From the NCBI GenBank assembly GCA_011800155.1, contig JAALGH010000011.1, positions 1,612,001-1,676,000 on the forward strand: a DNA stretch of 64,000 bases. The letters are read 5' to 3'. The notes under the pieces are model-generated. The model saw only the letters and a list, made by a program, of their open reading frames with translations, made no database searches and was not told the DNA's origin. The DNA comes from Flammulina velutipes. Lineage: Eukaryota > Basidiomycota > Agaricomycetes > Agaricales > Physalacriaceae. Below are positions 10,700 through 24,200 of the stretch, piece after piece. The first letter of the stretch is position 1. Each line of letters opens with the position of its first letter. The translations under genes were made by a program, and so were the position numbers.

Positions 10700-11665
10700 T
10701 GCGGACACTCGCGCATCGTTCAGGACCACACATTGTACACATTCCTTCCCTTCGCATCTCATCCACACTGTATCGATAGCCTTCTTGCACTGTATTTATC
10801 CCTAACCTTTATTACGATATTTTATGCCCAATAAAAGCGCAAGCGCGTCTTCCCGTTCTTCAAGCTGTCACTAAGGAGCACCGCGACTACATGAGTAAGG
10901 CCACTCTCATCTTACTTGTGAGTGACGATAATTTCAAAAAGGATGCAGATGGGGACGGTATGAGAAAATCATGTCGCTGCGGCTAGCAAGAGACTTTCAT
11001 TGAGAAACAACAGTCCCGGGCGTTCAAGGTGTGAGATGCGGGTAGTACAGGCAGGACGGCCAAGGAACATTGAAGACTTTCGATACGAGGACGTCGGCCG
11101 CATGAGGTATAAAATAGTGGGCATATATTCACGGGAAGCGGGATACACAAGTAAAAAGCAACAACAGTACAGGAAGGTCCGATGGTATCTGGAGAAGAGA
11201 GCATCAGTATCATGTTTGGAAGAATACGTCGACAGAGATTTTCAGTTAACGGTTTTCTAGGCCGCCGCTTCCTTGGAAGCGTAGTGCAGTCGCCTCATAG
11301 AGTTTCCTCAGAGCCCAGTGCGCTTCATCCCGATAATACAAAAGGTAAAAAGACTCACAGGTACAATACGGAGCACGTCGTCGTGGTAAAGAAGAAACAA
11401 AAGATGGCGAATGGACTGATCAATTGTTGGAGTACAAATAAGCCTACACAGCCACTTGCGCCACCTCGGGAACTGCAGGATGAAACGGTAATTAGCGGCG
11501 AGAGCCTACAATTGTATAACTTGGTCCGTCGTACAGAACTTGTTGATATTGTTATTGCGTACTCGAGACAAATTGGGAGCAAAGGTGTTCATTTTATGAT
11601 ACAGGATGGTGTTGGTACAAATGGCGCTCCTAAATGTGTTGATGATGATACATTGCGTTTCTGCC
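10700..11665. other. Intergenic between 2-TM gene 1 and a small gene
   Basis: About 970 bp. Its left end is the 2-TM 3' UTR. The plus-strand frame 11182-11769 has no recognisable motif and overlaps the better-supported minus-strand gene, so it is not called. Confidence 0.5.
10791..10800 (+). promoter_or_regulatory. Conserved 3' UTR word TGTATTTATC (copy 1)
   Basis: It lies 92 bp after the stop and is kept at 82-99 bp after the stop in all six paralogues. It contains UGUA (PUF core) and UAUUUAU (AU-rich element core). Confidence 0.55.
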
Positions 11666-11940
11666 TCATTCTGAACCTTGTTTTGTGGGTACCCAACGAG
11701 CGACAAGCTCTCCATCGACGTCCACGAGTCTCCATCGTCCTTGGACGTTGGGGACAAGTTTCGCAGTAGCTGTTGCTCCGTGCAGTGGTCGAGAGTTCGG
11801 TTCGAAATCTCTGGACTGGTTTGTACCACGGGTCTTCCAAGACCCAGCACGGTTGGCGGCCACGACCTATGTTGCATTATAAGTGACGATGGAAGATGAA
11901 TATGTTCCATACGTACAGATTGCACTGTGCTCTTCATCAT
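11666..11940 (-). CDS. Hypothetical 74-residue protein
   Basis: I do not recognise the family. Two exons, 11940-11917 and 11866-11666, with good GTACGT and ACATAG ends, give MMKSTVQS|VVAANRAG and a basic, soluble protein ending WRLVDVDGELVARWVPTKQG. The coherent hydrophilic and aromatic pattern (RWRLVDVDGELVARW) and a TATA-like element at 12041-12047, ~100 bp upstream, favour a real gene. It is too small to be certain. Confidence 0.45.
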
Positions 11941-12686
11941 TGCGGTAGTTATTCAGGTGGTACTGTCTCCTTGCGGGAGGATAGTCAAGTGGTGGGATAA
12001 TGATATGGTGAGCGGGGGAATACGGTTTGAAATGTCTTGTTTATATACTTCCCCGCAGTCCCCTAAGCAGTGCCTCCGCCTGACCTAGACTAAACCGGAC
12101 TTGGGGCGTGATATCAGCAGATGCCTGCCGTGCATAGCCGGCATCTTTACCGTTGGGAACTAACATGAGCCTCTCTTTCTCGAAGGTGAGCACCGGGTCT
12201 AGCTACGATCCAGCTCAAGTAGACTCAGGAAGAATAAGTACCGACCAGCCATTTATATTTTCTTTAGCGAGGCGAACAGTACCATTTTCTAGCCCAGAGG
12301 AAAGCGACGTGGCGTATAACTGAGTGGAGAGCCGAATGGACTTACGACCTAGTTGAGCAAGTGGAGATAAAGTCCTAGATAGTCAAGATTTCAACATCCA
12401 TTTCGAGGGCGGCGCGTGGACGCAGGCTATGATGATTGTGACGAGTGTATGAGCAAGAACGGACGTAGTCAATCATCATGAAGAGGACGAAAATGGCGAT
12501 ACACCTCCAAAGAAAGCGTGCATCTGCTTGAACAGGAAGCAGGCGAAGAATGAAGCCCTCGAGGCTAGATGAGACTAGGATGAGTGAGACGGAGTGGATC
12601 AAAGGAGAAGGTCCGGAAGCGGCCGTCGCAAACGCGCTTGTGACATCCCACGTGATCGTGAACACTCTTGACTTCAACCCACGACG
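11941..12686. other. Divergent promoter region before CND1
   Basis: About 745 bp between the small minus-strand gene and condensin. TATATAA-type sequence on the minus strand at ~12041-12047. No further gene seen. Confidence 0.5.
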
Positions 12687-15600
12687 ATGGCCTTCAATCT
12701 CGCGGAGGCTCTGCAGAGTCCAGTGGCCGAGTACGAAATCGACAACGAATACGAGGCGGACGATGAGCTCGAGGTTCTGCTCGATGGTGCGTCGTCCTTC
12801 ACATCGCGCTCAGTGGCGATCTAAAGGCCGTTTAGATGCTATTGAGGCTATCACAAACTCCAGCGATGCCATTACGGAAACAAAGACGTTTGACGTGTAC
12901 TGCAGTGTTCTCAAGCATTCCAATAAGCTCCCTGCGTCGATGATTGCCAAACTACGCGACTCGCTGAAGGATGGTTTCCAAACAGAGCTCGCCAACACCG
13001 TCAGAGACGAACAAGACGATCAACAAGGCGCAATGGAGCACAAGGATGCGCTGGAGATGTATGCGTTTCTGTTCCATTGGTTTGTCCTGGCAGCCCGCGA
13101 TGTCAAGGCCGCAGCCGAGGTGGTTGGACCTGCCACCCCAGTCAAGGCGAAGAAAGGCAAGGGCAAGGCGACGAAGGGAACCAGCCGGGCGAAAAGCAAG
13201 AAGGACAGCGAAAACTGGTCCTGGGCAGAGCACATACCAGATGCACTCGATACAGTTATCAAGGTCTCGCGAGAGCTCAAGTCCAACCGCGTCTGGCCAG
13301 TCTCCAGTGAGCGCGAAGCTTTTGTTACGTCCGTCTTCAGCTTTCTTCTCTAGACCAATGCTCATCTTTCCCAGCTGCATCACAGAACCTATCTACATTA
13401 TCGCGCAGGAGCAGACGTATATGAAGATAGCCAGCGTCAAAGACAAGGTCCTCAAAGCGATCTGCTACGCTGTCAAATACCAGAACCACCACAATGTCGC
13501 TCACACGAAGATATTCAGTCATCTCCAGTTCCACGAACACCTCGCAGAGCCGCTCGCCGATTGCCTGAGCATGCTCGAGAATCCCGATTTCGACCACCCT
13601 CAGCTTGCTACCGACATTCTTACCGACTTGTCGAAACACACCTTCCTTCCCGACAAGGGCAAGGAAGATCGAATCTTTGCACGGTTCATCGTCCACTTCT
13701 CCGAAATTTGCCCCAAGCGGACCCTCAAACAAATCGCTCTCCTGGTCGACCAACTTGATTCCGAAGTAAGCAGTATCACGAAGATCCCAACGTGCACTAA
13801 TGAACAGCTCCCAGTCCTATCCCATGCGTATCGCCATCGTCGAGGTCCTATATAATCTCATTGTCTACCTGGACGGCCTCAAACGACGACATGAACTCGA
13901 AGAAGAAGCCACTGCTACGAACCACGTCAACGACTTCCTCCGATATCATCTATTACCTCGTGCATTGGATGCCTCTACCTACGTCCGAGCCAAAGTCTTG
14001 AGCGTTCTCGCGCGTTTCTGTGCTATCCAGGACAATAGGTATTACAAGTTGCGTTTGAAAATAACGCAACTTGCTGGCCAATCCTTGGAGGACAAAGCGA
14101 CTGCCGTCCGGAAAAACGCCGTGATCCTGTTGAAGGAGTTGATGAAGAGCCATCCCTACAATCGGTATCAGGGTATTCTCGACCAGGACGTTTGGAAAAT
14201 GGATTACGACGATGCTATGGGGAGGATGCAGGCCCTCGGCCTGGAGAAAGCTGCATACAATGTCCAGAACCTCGACATGCAGCAGCAGAAAGAGGAGGAT
14301 GACAACGGCGCCCCAAAGACGAAGAAGAAGAAGAAAAGGTGTGTTTTGCAGCACCTTTGGAAAAAATAAATGCATTCTGATCAATCACAGGCAAAGACCC
14401 AGCGGAGACGAGGATGATATGGAGGTCGATGATACAACGGATGTGGATGAAGAAGAGGAAGAGGAAGACGATGAGTCTGATGACGACGAGGAGGATGGAG
14501 ATGATGAAGCTATGCAAGTCGACGAAGAAGACGAGCCACGCCCCACAAAGCCGAAGAAGAACAAAAAGAAGAAACAAAATCTAGGACCGCGCCCATCTAT
14601 CGGAGACTTCAACGTAGACATGATCAATGAGGAGATCGCAAACCGTAAACTGAACGAAAAGGAGGTGGAGGCTGCACTACGAGACCAGCGATATGCCAAA
14701 GAGGGACTGACGTTCATCACATACCTCGAAGATACTCGCGATACCATGCTGCAGCTGCTCGGGTCCGTCAACAAGACGGAAGTTCTCGAGGCCATCGACT
14801 TTTTCTATACTGCGTCCGTTATCGGGCTCAAACTTGCAAAAGTAAGTTGCTACGTCTGTCCGACAATGTCGCTCACCCACTATGACTAGCCTGGAATCCG
14901 ACAAATGCTACATCTAATCTGGCAGAAAGATAGCGGCACTATGACATCCGAGGATGGTCAAGAAGTCAAAGGAGTTCGTCAGAAACTCCTAGATTGCTAC
15001 CATTCTCTGTACTTCACCAATGACGCGGGCGATCCGTCCCCGCCTAAGGATATTGTTCGGAATCTCATCGAGTAAGCATGAAGTTTTTCGAACCTTTTGA
15101 GGTGTAGCGTAACTCACATTATTCCAGGTTGACTTTCGAGGCCGATTTGGCTCATCTGACGAGCCTGGAAGAAATGCTTCGTATCATGATGACTGAACGC
15201 CAAATCGGAGATGGTATTGTCCGCATGCTCTGGAAGATATACTGTGAGTGTCCTTACTATTTGGTCTGGCGCGCTGTCTAAAGATTGCGTAGCCACCGAT
15301 AGGAACATACCGAAGGTCCAGCGTCGTGGGGCGATCGTCCTGTTGAGTATGTTGGCACTGGCGAACCCTTCAATTATGGATCAGCATTCCGACACCCTTC
15401 TCGAAATTGGTTTTGAGCAGTACGGTCCTGTAAGTCACTCGCTATCTGTGAAACTTGAAGCTTACACGCCTTAGCATGACTTGATGCTTGCCCGATATAC
15501 GTCTGTTGGCTTGCAGCGTTTGAATGGAAGTGCAAAGAAAGTCAAGGGTTAGTGCCTCTCAGATTCATCTTGGTCAGTTTTTCTTAGACTTCCAATAGGT

Positions 15601-17587
15601 TCTATGGTGGACAAATCACGTCGTTACGACATGGACCATAAAATCTTCACCAAACTCTCAAAGTTTATCCTACGGCCGTCGAGATCAAAGGAATGGTTTG
15701 GCGTGGCCGAGCAAATTATCAACACCGTTTATGCTCTTGGGGATCATCCAGATGTGTTCTGCAATGTGGTTATCAAGGAGCTGACTCGCAAAGCTTTCGC
15801 TCGTCGGGCTTCGAACGACGATCCTGATACTCAAATGTCGGAAGACGGCGAAGAGGATAAGGAAAACGACCCCGATGCCATGGACGAGGATGATAATCCG
15901 CCAATCTCACAGAATTCCGCACCCACTGGCTCTCAGGAGAAGAAACTCAAAGATCCCGGTGATGCTTTCCAACTCGCTCAACTGCTTTTTGTCGTCGGCC
16001 ATGTCGCCATTAAGCAGATTGTCTTCCTCGAGCTGGTCGAAAGGGAGATGAAGCGTCAGAGGGAACCCGAAGCTCCAGGTAGGATGACATACTTTCTGAG
16101 ATATTTTGGCTCAATCGGGTTTCTAGGTCAAGGAGTTAACGCGTCGAAGGAGGTAGAAGAATTGGATCAAGTCGTCGGTAACGCTGAGGACGAAATCGGA
16201 GACGACTTGGCCAAGATTCGCGAGTCAAGTCTTCTGTATGGAGAGACGTCCCTACTTCGAGTCTATGGACCGATGTTAAGAGACGTATGTCTCAAACCAA
16301 AGACTTACAGGGTGACGCCTTTCTCTTATCTTCGTTGACATATGTTACTGACTGCGATCTATAGAACGCAACACTCAGAGCTGCGGCGACCTTGTCTTTG
16401 AGCAAGTTCCTCTGCGTCAGCTCCCAATTCTGTTCCGAGCACCACAAGCTTCTCTTTGGGCTCCTGGAAGTCTCGACCAGTGCCAGCATCCGCAGCAACA
16501 TAGCCATCGCTCTAGGGGACGTTGCCGTTTCGTTCAGTACAATCATCGACGAGAACAGTCACGAGCTGTATCGCGGGCTGTCCGACAAAGACCTCATGGT
16601 TAAGAAGAACACGCTGATGGTTCTCACTCATTTAATTCTGAATGGGATGATTAAGGTGAAAGGCCAGCTGGGCGAGATGGCCAAATGCCTGGTTGATGAG
16701 AATGAGAGGATCAAGGGGCTGGCGGAGTTGTTCTTCAAGGAACTGTCTACGAAGGATAACGCGATCTACAATAACCTTCCTGATGGTATGTTTGTTGTTG
16801 GCTTCTCTCGGTCGCCGTGCATCGCTGATGGATCTGATTACTGATAGTTATTTCTCACCTGTCCACTGGTCCACATGCGGTGGAAGAGGAGCACTTCCAG
16901 AACATCATGACACATATCTTCAAGTACATTGAGAAGGTGCGTCAGCGAGCAAAGAGAAATATCTTCCTCTTTTGGACTAACATGACTCTTGCGCGCTTTT
17001 TATAGGACAAGCAAACGGAGAGTATTGTCGAGAAGCTGTGTCAGCGATTCCACCTGACGGATGCCGTTCGCCAATGGCGAGATATCGCTTTCTGCCTGTC
17101 CTTGCTGCCTTTCAAATCGGAGAAGTCTCTGAGGAAACTCGTGGATGGTCTTCCATACTATAGGGACAAGTTGCACGATGAGCAGGTCTTCGACCGGTTC
17201 AATCAGATCCTGACGAAGGTATGTCTGGCACTCATTATGAATCGTTCCGTTCTTCATTGACATACGATTTGTATCTAGGCGCGGCAGAACAAGGGTGCTG
17301 GGAAGCCGGATGCTGAGATTAATGATTTCCAGAGAATTTTGGAGACGTGCAAGGAGCAGGGTGAAGAGGATAATGCGCTTGAGCAGAGAGTCCAAGGCAA
17401 GAAAGCCGCTGCGAAGAAGAGGGCGAAGCGGGGTAAGTGGGCTGTGTCGGTCCTCTGCGATTGTTGTGGCTAATCCTTTATTTTAGGAGCTGCTTCTGCT
17501 GCGCCTGCGCCGCCACAACGGACAACTAGGCGCCAGAAACGCCAGGTGAAGGAGGACGATGAAGATGAGGATGATGGTTTGTCATGA
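12687..17587 (+). CDS. CND1: Condensin complex subunit 1 (CND1/YCS4/CAP-D2)
   Basis: HEAT-repeat subunit of condensin that pairs with the kleisin and the SMC heterodimer to compact chromosomes at mitosis. The start at 12687 (MAFNLAEALQSPVAEYEIDN) is in a different frame from the longer upstream open frame. Exon 1 joins as VLLD|DAIEAITNSS. Roughly a dozen introns follow. Landmarks: FDVYCSVLKHSNKLP, an N-terminal Lys-rich stretch, MRIAIVEVLYNLIVYLDGLK, YVRAKVLSVLARFC, an acidic linker at ~14400-14570, MLHLIWQKD, VQRRGAIVLLSMLALANP, then the C-terminal Cnd1 domain (NATLRAAATLSLSKFLCVS, RSNIAIALGD, DLMVKKNTLMVLTHLILN). The C-terminus is basic then acidic (KKAAAKKRAKRG, KEDDEDEDDGLS). Convergent with the PIP5K gene. 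Confidence 0.93.
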
Positions 17588-17971
17588 ACGCCTTGAGAAG
17601 GCTTTCTCTCTTCTGTTTATTATAGAGCACATTTTAGCAGTACGATACTGTATGTTGTAATTGTACTCTTGTACCAGCGAACTATAAAAGGGATCTAAGG
17701 ACAATGCAAGATGCAAGATGCGACAGCGATAATAGATAGATAGACGGAGGTTTCAAAGGAATGTGGGGGGTCGCCAAAAAAGGGGATTGTACAAAGGAAT
17801 GTGAGTGATGAGAGAATATAAGATAATCCAAATGAGAGTAGAGGTACTATTAAACACCAAGAAGATGAGCGATGAATACATAGAAATTGAGAAAGACGAA
17901 TGTGAATGTCCATGTCCAAAACCGAATAATAGACGGAATAAAAACATGAAAGGCGCGAGAGGGCGCGAGGA
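17588..17971. other. Convergent 3' region, CND1 and PIP5K
   Basis: 384 bp between two stop codons in convergent orientation. It holds both 3' UTRs; no gene seen. Confidence 0.6.
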
Positions 17972-20372
17972 TTATGGTTTGAACGACTCGGCGCCCTCTC
18001 CACCACGCATGATGGCCTTCATAAACGAGAAGAACCGTTCCGCGTACTCCTCTGGAGGGACAGGACTAATCTTGTGTCGATCCGCCTTCATGCCCTTCCA
18101 ATAATGCTCCATCTTCTTGACCGTCGAGTAAGGCGTGAGGATGTCAATGACGCCCAGATAATATATCGTATCCATGTTCGTGTTGGTCTCGTCGGTCGCA
18201 CGAAGGCCGCCCTCGTCCTGATAGAACAAGAACTGCTGTCGGTCTCCCGTATCCTCCTCCGGGAGCTTCAGGCCTTTCCCAAGGCGCTTGGGATCGGACT
18301 CGCGCATCGCCCGTCGCATCGCGATCGCCTCAGGCGAAAACGTCCCGCTCTTACCCCCAGCCGAGCTTCCGCTAAGTGTCGGTCGTCGGCGGTGGTGAAG
18401 ATGGCCGTGTGGAATATCAGGCTAACAGACGGGGTGAGCGCCAGTAACATGGAAAGACAAACGAGAAAGATAAACGCACATCGAACACCTTCAAGGTGTT
18501 TTTCCGAACATTGTCCCGGTTTCCTCGCCGTACGTTGTGTATTCCGACAAGCAAGCTGTAGTCCATAACGTAGATCGTCTTGAGCAGCTCCTTGTCCCTC
18601 CGTAACTGCTCGGTCAACAACGCTCGCTTCTCAGGACCCAACTCCAGCGTGTGGCCCCTATTAATCCAGTTCAGGTCCTTCAGAACCGGATTGTTCTTCG
18701 TCTTGAGCATCTCCTCAGGATACTCGCGCCCCACAGTACTGCCCTTGAGATCATACGTCTCGTGGATATCCTTGTGAGGCGGGAAGAGGTTGTTCATGAT
18801 AACAAAATGAATCTTGCGCCCTCGCGGAAGCTTGACTCGATGGAGACCGTAAAACCTGGAAAGTAACGTGTGGGGATTCTCCTTGACGTGGTTGTAGTAC
18901 TGTTTGAGAACTCGGAGGAGGAATTTGTGCTCGCTGTGTCGAATCGTCTTGATGATGAAGCGATAGTCGCGAGAAAAGTAGAAAAAGGAGCCGGATTTTC
19001 CGGGGGAGCCTAGTTCCGAGAGGATGTACTTTGAGGTGAGGGAGAGGAGATAATCGGCGGGGTCAAGTTGGAAGTGGTCTTCTCGTAGTGCACGGAAGAC
19101 GAGAGGGGCGTAGTCCTTGAACTTGAAGTCGTACTTTGCAGAGGGCGTCAGCTCGTTGCCAACAATGTCGAATGAGTATTTGTGACGAGCGTCAAAGTCT
19201 ATATCGGTGACAGGGCCTTTTATTTTGGCCTGACATCTTGATACCTAAACGGAGCGTGAGCGGTTGTAAGGAAAGACAGACTAGATACGTACAGCAATGC
19301 GAATTCCAGTAAGCATGTTGTACATCAAGACGTAGTTGACATGGTCCTCTCCGATGAGATTTCCGACTAGGGGTACGTCTTCGCCTTTTTTTGTGTCAGT
19401 GCGAGTGAGAGCAGCCTCTGCCTGCTGTTGCTTTGCGCGTTTCTCCATTCGCTCGCGTCTTATTTTCTCAGCGTGGAGTTGGATATCGCTGGCAACGTCA
19501 TCCGGCTGGCTGTCGTCGGCTGGTTGGGTAGCATACTGTTGGTGGAGTGAGGACCGCGCAACGCCCAAGCGAGAAGGCAAGCTTTGCATTGTAGAGCCAG
19601 TTGTATTCCGCCTTGTTGGTCGGTGTATGGATATCGACGGCGGTTGCAGATATTGCGATGTGCTGGCCTCCGGCGTTTCAGAGGTCGAAGCCAAGACTGT
19701 GTCTTGTGAGCGAAGGGTGACTTTGGTGTCCGTAGATAACCGTTGCACAGGCTCCGTCGCTATCGTCGTTGAACGCGCAGGAAGTGACATGCGCGCTGTC
19801 GAAGACGACGACGCGGATGCTTGTCGCTCTCGGAACGACGTCTCCGGACTGTCCTCAACAGCATCAGGCTCGTCAAAGACGGCCTTGCCAGTGATATGGA
19901 CGTCGTCGTCGTCGTCTGGCTCCTCCGCCGACATCCGTTCTACGCTCGCTGGAGGGGAAGGCGGAGGCGGTCCAAAGTGATGGTCGTCGTTGTTACGGAT
20001 AGCGTCTGCCCCTCGAGACACGACGTTCGACACTGTCTGCGACATTCTCTTGAGCACAGATTCCGGTACTGGCCCAGAGCCCAGCTGGACGGTGTCACCA
20101 GTGACTTTGAGGATGTGGATCTCTGGGTGCGACGGTTGCTGCTGCAGGGCGCCCATGGTGTGCATTGGATTCACTGTCTGCGAGTCGATGCCCACCGTAC
20201 GCAGCGACGACTTTGACGACTTTGACGACAGCGACGGCGGTGTTGCAGCTGGGGCTGTTCTGAAGGATGCGACCGAAGATGAGTGCGCTGAAGTGAGGAT
20301 GCTCTGCCTGCGAGAGTGGTCCGGCGCTGTTGGTGGCGATGGTGAGCGCGACATTGTCGCTACGCTTGCCAT
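17972..20372 (-). CDS. Phosphatidylinositol 4-phosphate 5-kinase (Mss4/Its3-like)
   Basis: Makes PI(4,5)P2 at the plasma membrane, controlling actin and endocytosis in fungi. The start at 20372 ([20 protein letters not shown]) begins a long Ser/Pro-rich regulatory region with an acidic patch ([10 protein letters not shown]) and a charged helix ([19 protein letters not shown]). The kinase core starts at ~19240 with [23 protein letters not shown]. Key motifs: [10 protein letters not shown] (Gly-rich loop), FIIKTI (ATP-binding Lys), [20 protein letters not shown] (catalytic loop), [12 protein letters not shown] (the metal-binding Asp region) and [11 protein letters not shown] near the C-terminus. 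Several short introns interrupt the core. Its neighbours are unrelated housekeeping genes. Confidence 0.93.
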
Positions 20373-20559
20373 TGTCGAGCGTTGCTTGAAGACGGCGATA
20401 TCCAGCAGAAATGTCAAGTCGACGACAGTGAGAGTAGGAGCCTGAATTGTTCCAAGTATTTGCACATACAAACACCGCCTTACCAAATATCGGCCCGCCT
20501 TGTACGAATCATTCTGACAACTGCAAGGTATTATTCGACTATTATAATACTCTACTAAA

Positions 20560-21274
20560 TTAAAACCCCAAGCGTGCTTTGACCAGGTTGAACACAACTG
20601 TCCCCGAGCCCAGAACGACCGCTAGAAACAACTTAGTCCACTCCCACACGAAAAGAAACACGCAAACACTCACCCACTTGCCCAAGGGTGCCAATCACTC
20701 CTCCGTTCTTGTTACGCTAGGGATATCATTCAATAAACTCGCTTATTCGTGCCAAGAGTACAACATACCAGGCTGGCATCGGCTAGGTAGCCACGAGTGT
20801 ACAATGCACGCCCAAGGACCCACAATCCACAGCTGACGGCGGAGAAAATTGGGTACTGGATGGCAGAGATTAGCGTCCTTTACAACAGTCAGTCTCCACA
20901 CTGGCAGGTCGATCGAGCAACACACCCAACAAACACGATGGGAATATTCTCTAGGGTATTCTGGTGCGCTCGCTGGGCGCAGTTAAAGGTGTAGGCTGCC
21001 TTGGAAGCTTCGACCTCAGTTTTCTCAGCGTACACTTCGTAGAATAAGATAATGAGTTCAAGTGCCAAATCAATTGCACGTACGCTGGGGGTAAGGGACC
21101 TTAGCCAGTCGGCGGTGCTTTCCTACGATGATCTCCTGGGCGTATAGCAATATCTGCGTAGAGAAAAGCGCCAACGCAGTCCATTCAATTCTATAGAAAC
21201 AAATGATCAACATTCCGTGTGGCAACAGAATACGAGAGAACTTGCCCGTCGGGAAGAACAATAGGAGTAGACAT
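20560..21274 (-). CDS. Microsomal glutathione S-transferase 3 (MAPEG family)
   Basis: Integral membrane enzyme that conjugates or reduces lipid peroxides with glutathione in the ER. It is split into six short exons and easily missed: 21274-21246, 21190-21084, 21034-20926, 20877-20769, 20716-20674 and 20621-20560, all in phase, giving 152 residues, the length of human MGST3. Motifs: IVGKHRRLAKVPYPQLYAEK, FNCAQRAHQNTLENIP (the signature of the subfamily), GLWVLGRALYTRGYL and GGVIGTLGQ. The first intron uses a GC donor (GG|GCAAGT). A GT-donor alternative does not keep frame. It lies 187 bp upstream of the kinase gene, same strand. Confidence 0.88.
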
Positions 21275-24200
21275 TTTCTGTGGCGGCAAAGGGCTGATGA
21301 GAGATGGTGGTTCAAACGTTCACTGCTGGACGAATTTAAGCGGATACGTGGAATGAACTAGAAAAAGATTCGGCCCGTCGACGCGTCAGTGTACCTGATC
21401 ACGCGAAGACAGTGACGCGAAGTTTTGCTTTCAAGCATCGAGAAACGCGTCGCGTATCTTCCATCACTCGAGATTAAATGTTACAAGTGGTGGTAGCAAG
21501 CCAACTGAGTGCATTACATTACATGCCGCATTCTGACTCAGCAATGCTGATGATCAATGTGGCGAGCCCGTGGCGTTTTCCTTCCGCGGCTGACGTGCTC
21601 AAGATTCCCTACCAAAATGGAAAGGATCACCAAGGCGTTCAAGAACGTTTCCGAGTGAACAGTTAGGCAAAGCGCTGCTAGGGTAGCAGCCCAGAAGTCT
21701 TTTCTATCCACGAACGCACTGTATAATGATGAGGTGAGCCGCAACTTCGACCGGGTTTGGCGGTGGGATGGGCGGACTTCAGTCGTAAAGTCAGGCGCCA
21801 CGATACTGGGTATCTACCATGGAAAAACTCATCATCGTCTTTCATTTTTGGCTTTATAATACATCACCCTCAGCATCCTCTACATACAATTAATCAACGA
21901 CGCGTACATGGAACGTGTGCGCTCATACCCGCGGTCTCATTTACTACTCAACGGCTGCGTCCAAGCGATATCGAGTCTCTCACGACTTGTGGTTTTTATT
22001 ACTGAAGCTCTAGTTAGATTCTGTTACCAAGCAGGTGAGCTTCTCGCTCCATATGTTGTTGCGCCACACATCATAGTACTACTCCATCTGCTTAGTGATC
22101 AAATGTAGCGAGTCCGCGGCTCTTGTCTTCCACGGCTGTTTGCCACAAATATTTTCCTGACTTTAGGATTTATGTCGTTTGTGAAAGACAGGCGTCAATT
22201 GCAACGATAAGTTATTCGGAGCGCGTGAGGCCGCACTTATTGTCTACAATCACGAACGCGCTGTGAGACACTTATACGCATGTGCTCAGTAGTTTAGTGA
22301 CGCGTACGGGGTGGACCCGGCGCAGCATGGAGAGCGGCCTCGCTTGACTGTGTTTGGCGGCGGGACTGCATTCATACCGTCAGGCGCACTAACTATCTAT
22401 GTAACTCGAAAATCGATTTTTATCATAAGAAGCTCCATACATACTTTTCTATGCATTTATTGAATGGGATGTGCGCGTACGCTCGCGGCCTCGTTTAAAC
22501 GGCTGCGTTCAAGCAATACTTATGACTTGAATGTAGTCGATAAAATGCGAAACATTAAATTTATAGATCTCATTACTCACGCTCGGGCAGGATCCTATCT
22601 TCACATATCACTAAGCAGGCGATCTTCTCGCTTGACATCATTGCGCCACACGCTATAACAACATCCGGATCTCTGCCTGATGCACACACACCCATTGTTC
22701 CAATTCTAGGCCTAATAATCCAGAGTTCACTCCGCATGGTCCAGCCTAGCATAAAGTGTGAACTAGATGTGTTGGGCTAAATAATCAAGATTCGTACCAA
22801 GACGAGGTCAACATATCACTGTTTCAATGCCCCGCCATCGGGCTCGCTCTATCCGTCTAGACGTTAAACCAACCGTGATTTTAATGGTTCAATACATATC
22901 CAATATTATTAGCATCGTTGTATTCATTGGCATGGTACATGAAACCAGTCTGGATGTTGAATCCGGCGCCACATACCATCTGCCGTCGTAACCTTCTGTC
23001 AACCGAAAATAAAGTCAATCAGTCTTGCTTTCGACAGATCGGAGCCACGATGCTCAGCGCTCAGCTCGAGTGCCACACACATTCAGTGGAATTATCTCGG
23101 GAGATCCACTACCCAGTGGCGTGGATGACTCAACGGTGGGAATGTTGTATCTGAACTAGTAAGTATGAGTAAACCAAAACTGCCGTGGGGTATTTCGGGA
23201 AGAGAATCACTTACAAGCACTAGTCGGGGTTTAAGTAGATGCTCCGGTCCGGGAACAACTGTGGCGCCGATGAAGAAGGAACCCACTAAACCAATATTGT
23301 TCAATTGAGGAAGCCGCAGAGTTCCCAACCGGAGACCGGTAAGAAGCGACTTGTGGGATACCCCGTTTCAGCTAAGACAGATGTCTCCCCGAGAAATGCG
23401 GTCAGCGTTGTGGCCCGTGAGATGAAATGTTGGCTGAGTATCGGAACATCGCCTTAGTATTACGCCACAGGCCGACAGACAGCTCATGATGGTTCGGTGT
23501 ATATCCCCTTCAACGTAGACGGCTAGGTCTCTGATCTTATCAAGGTCAAGGCCCAAGGAACGAGTGTACGTACAACTCGCAGTACAGGTGGCAGATGGCA
23601 GCTTGAGCGCAGTAGAAGTTGGAACTCTAAGCTCGTAGCTTCTTAGGGACCAGACGGCACGAATAACCGCCTGCGAGAGGTGACATGTAAGCGCAAGGCA
23701 ATAAGAACGGAAGCATGCAGAAGCAGAGGAGCCACATCATCCTGGCAGAGACGTAACAAATTTTGTTTGTGCATATTTATTGTTTTCATCCTGACCGACG
23801 ACCGTCCATGTCCGTGCCATCGTGATCCTTTTCTTACACCGCGAGCACGCGTTTCCAGACTTCATTGTCTACCACCGCAATTAGCCGATCCTGTATCGTT
23901 TCTGACGCGCCAAGCCTTAACGTTATTGGTGTCAAGATTGCTGTTCAACAACGGTCGTCCGTCTCATTCATTAACTCGCGAGGAACCATCTTCATGGGAC
24001 CAGTAGGTACACTATTACTGCCTGCCTGAGATATGCGGATATTTTCTTTCCATCCTGAGGTTCTCTTGCGGGAATATACTTTCCTAGTAAGCCATTTTCG
24101 CGGTCCGTCCGACTTTCGACTCATGAGCGCGCGCCATCCAGCAGAAAATCTTTGACGTTGACATACGTACTTATCTGACGTGGAAACACTGCATGAGCAC

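Noticed and set aside
11182..11769. 195-codon plus-strand frame
   Set aside because: It overlaps the better-supported spliced minus-strand gene and shows no motif.
12550..13353. Frame start at 12550 for CND1
   Set aside because: The conserved N-terminus begins at 12687 in another frame and is spliced into this frame at ~12835.
14385..14795. Serine-rich minus-strand frame
   Set aside because: Complement of the acidic Asp/Glu linker of CND1.
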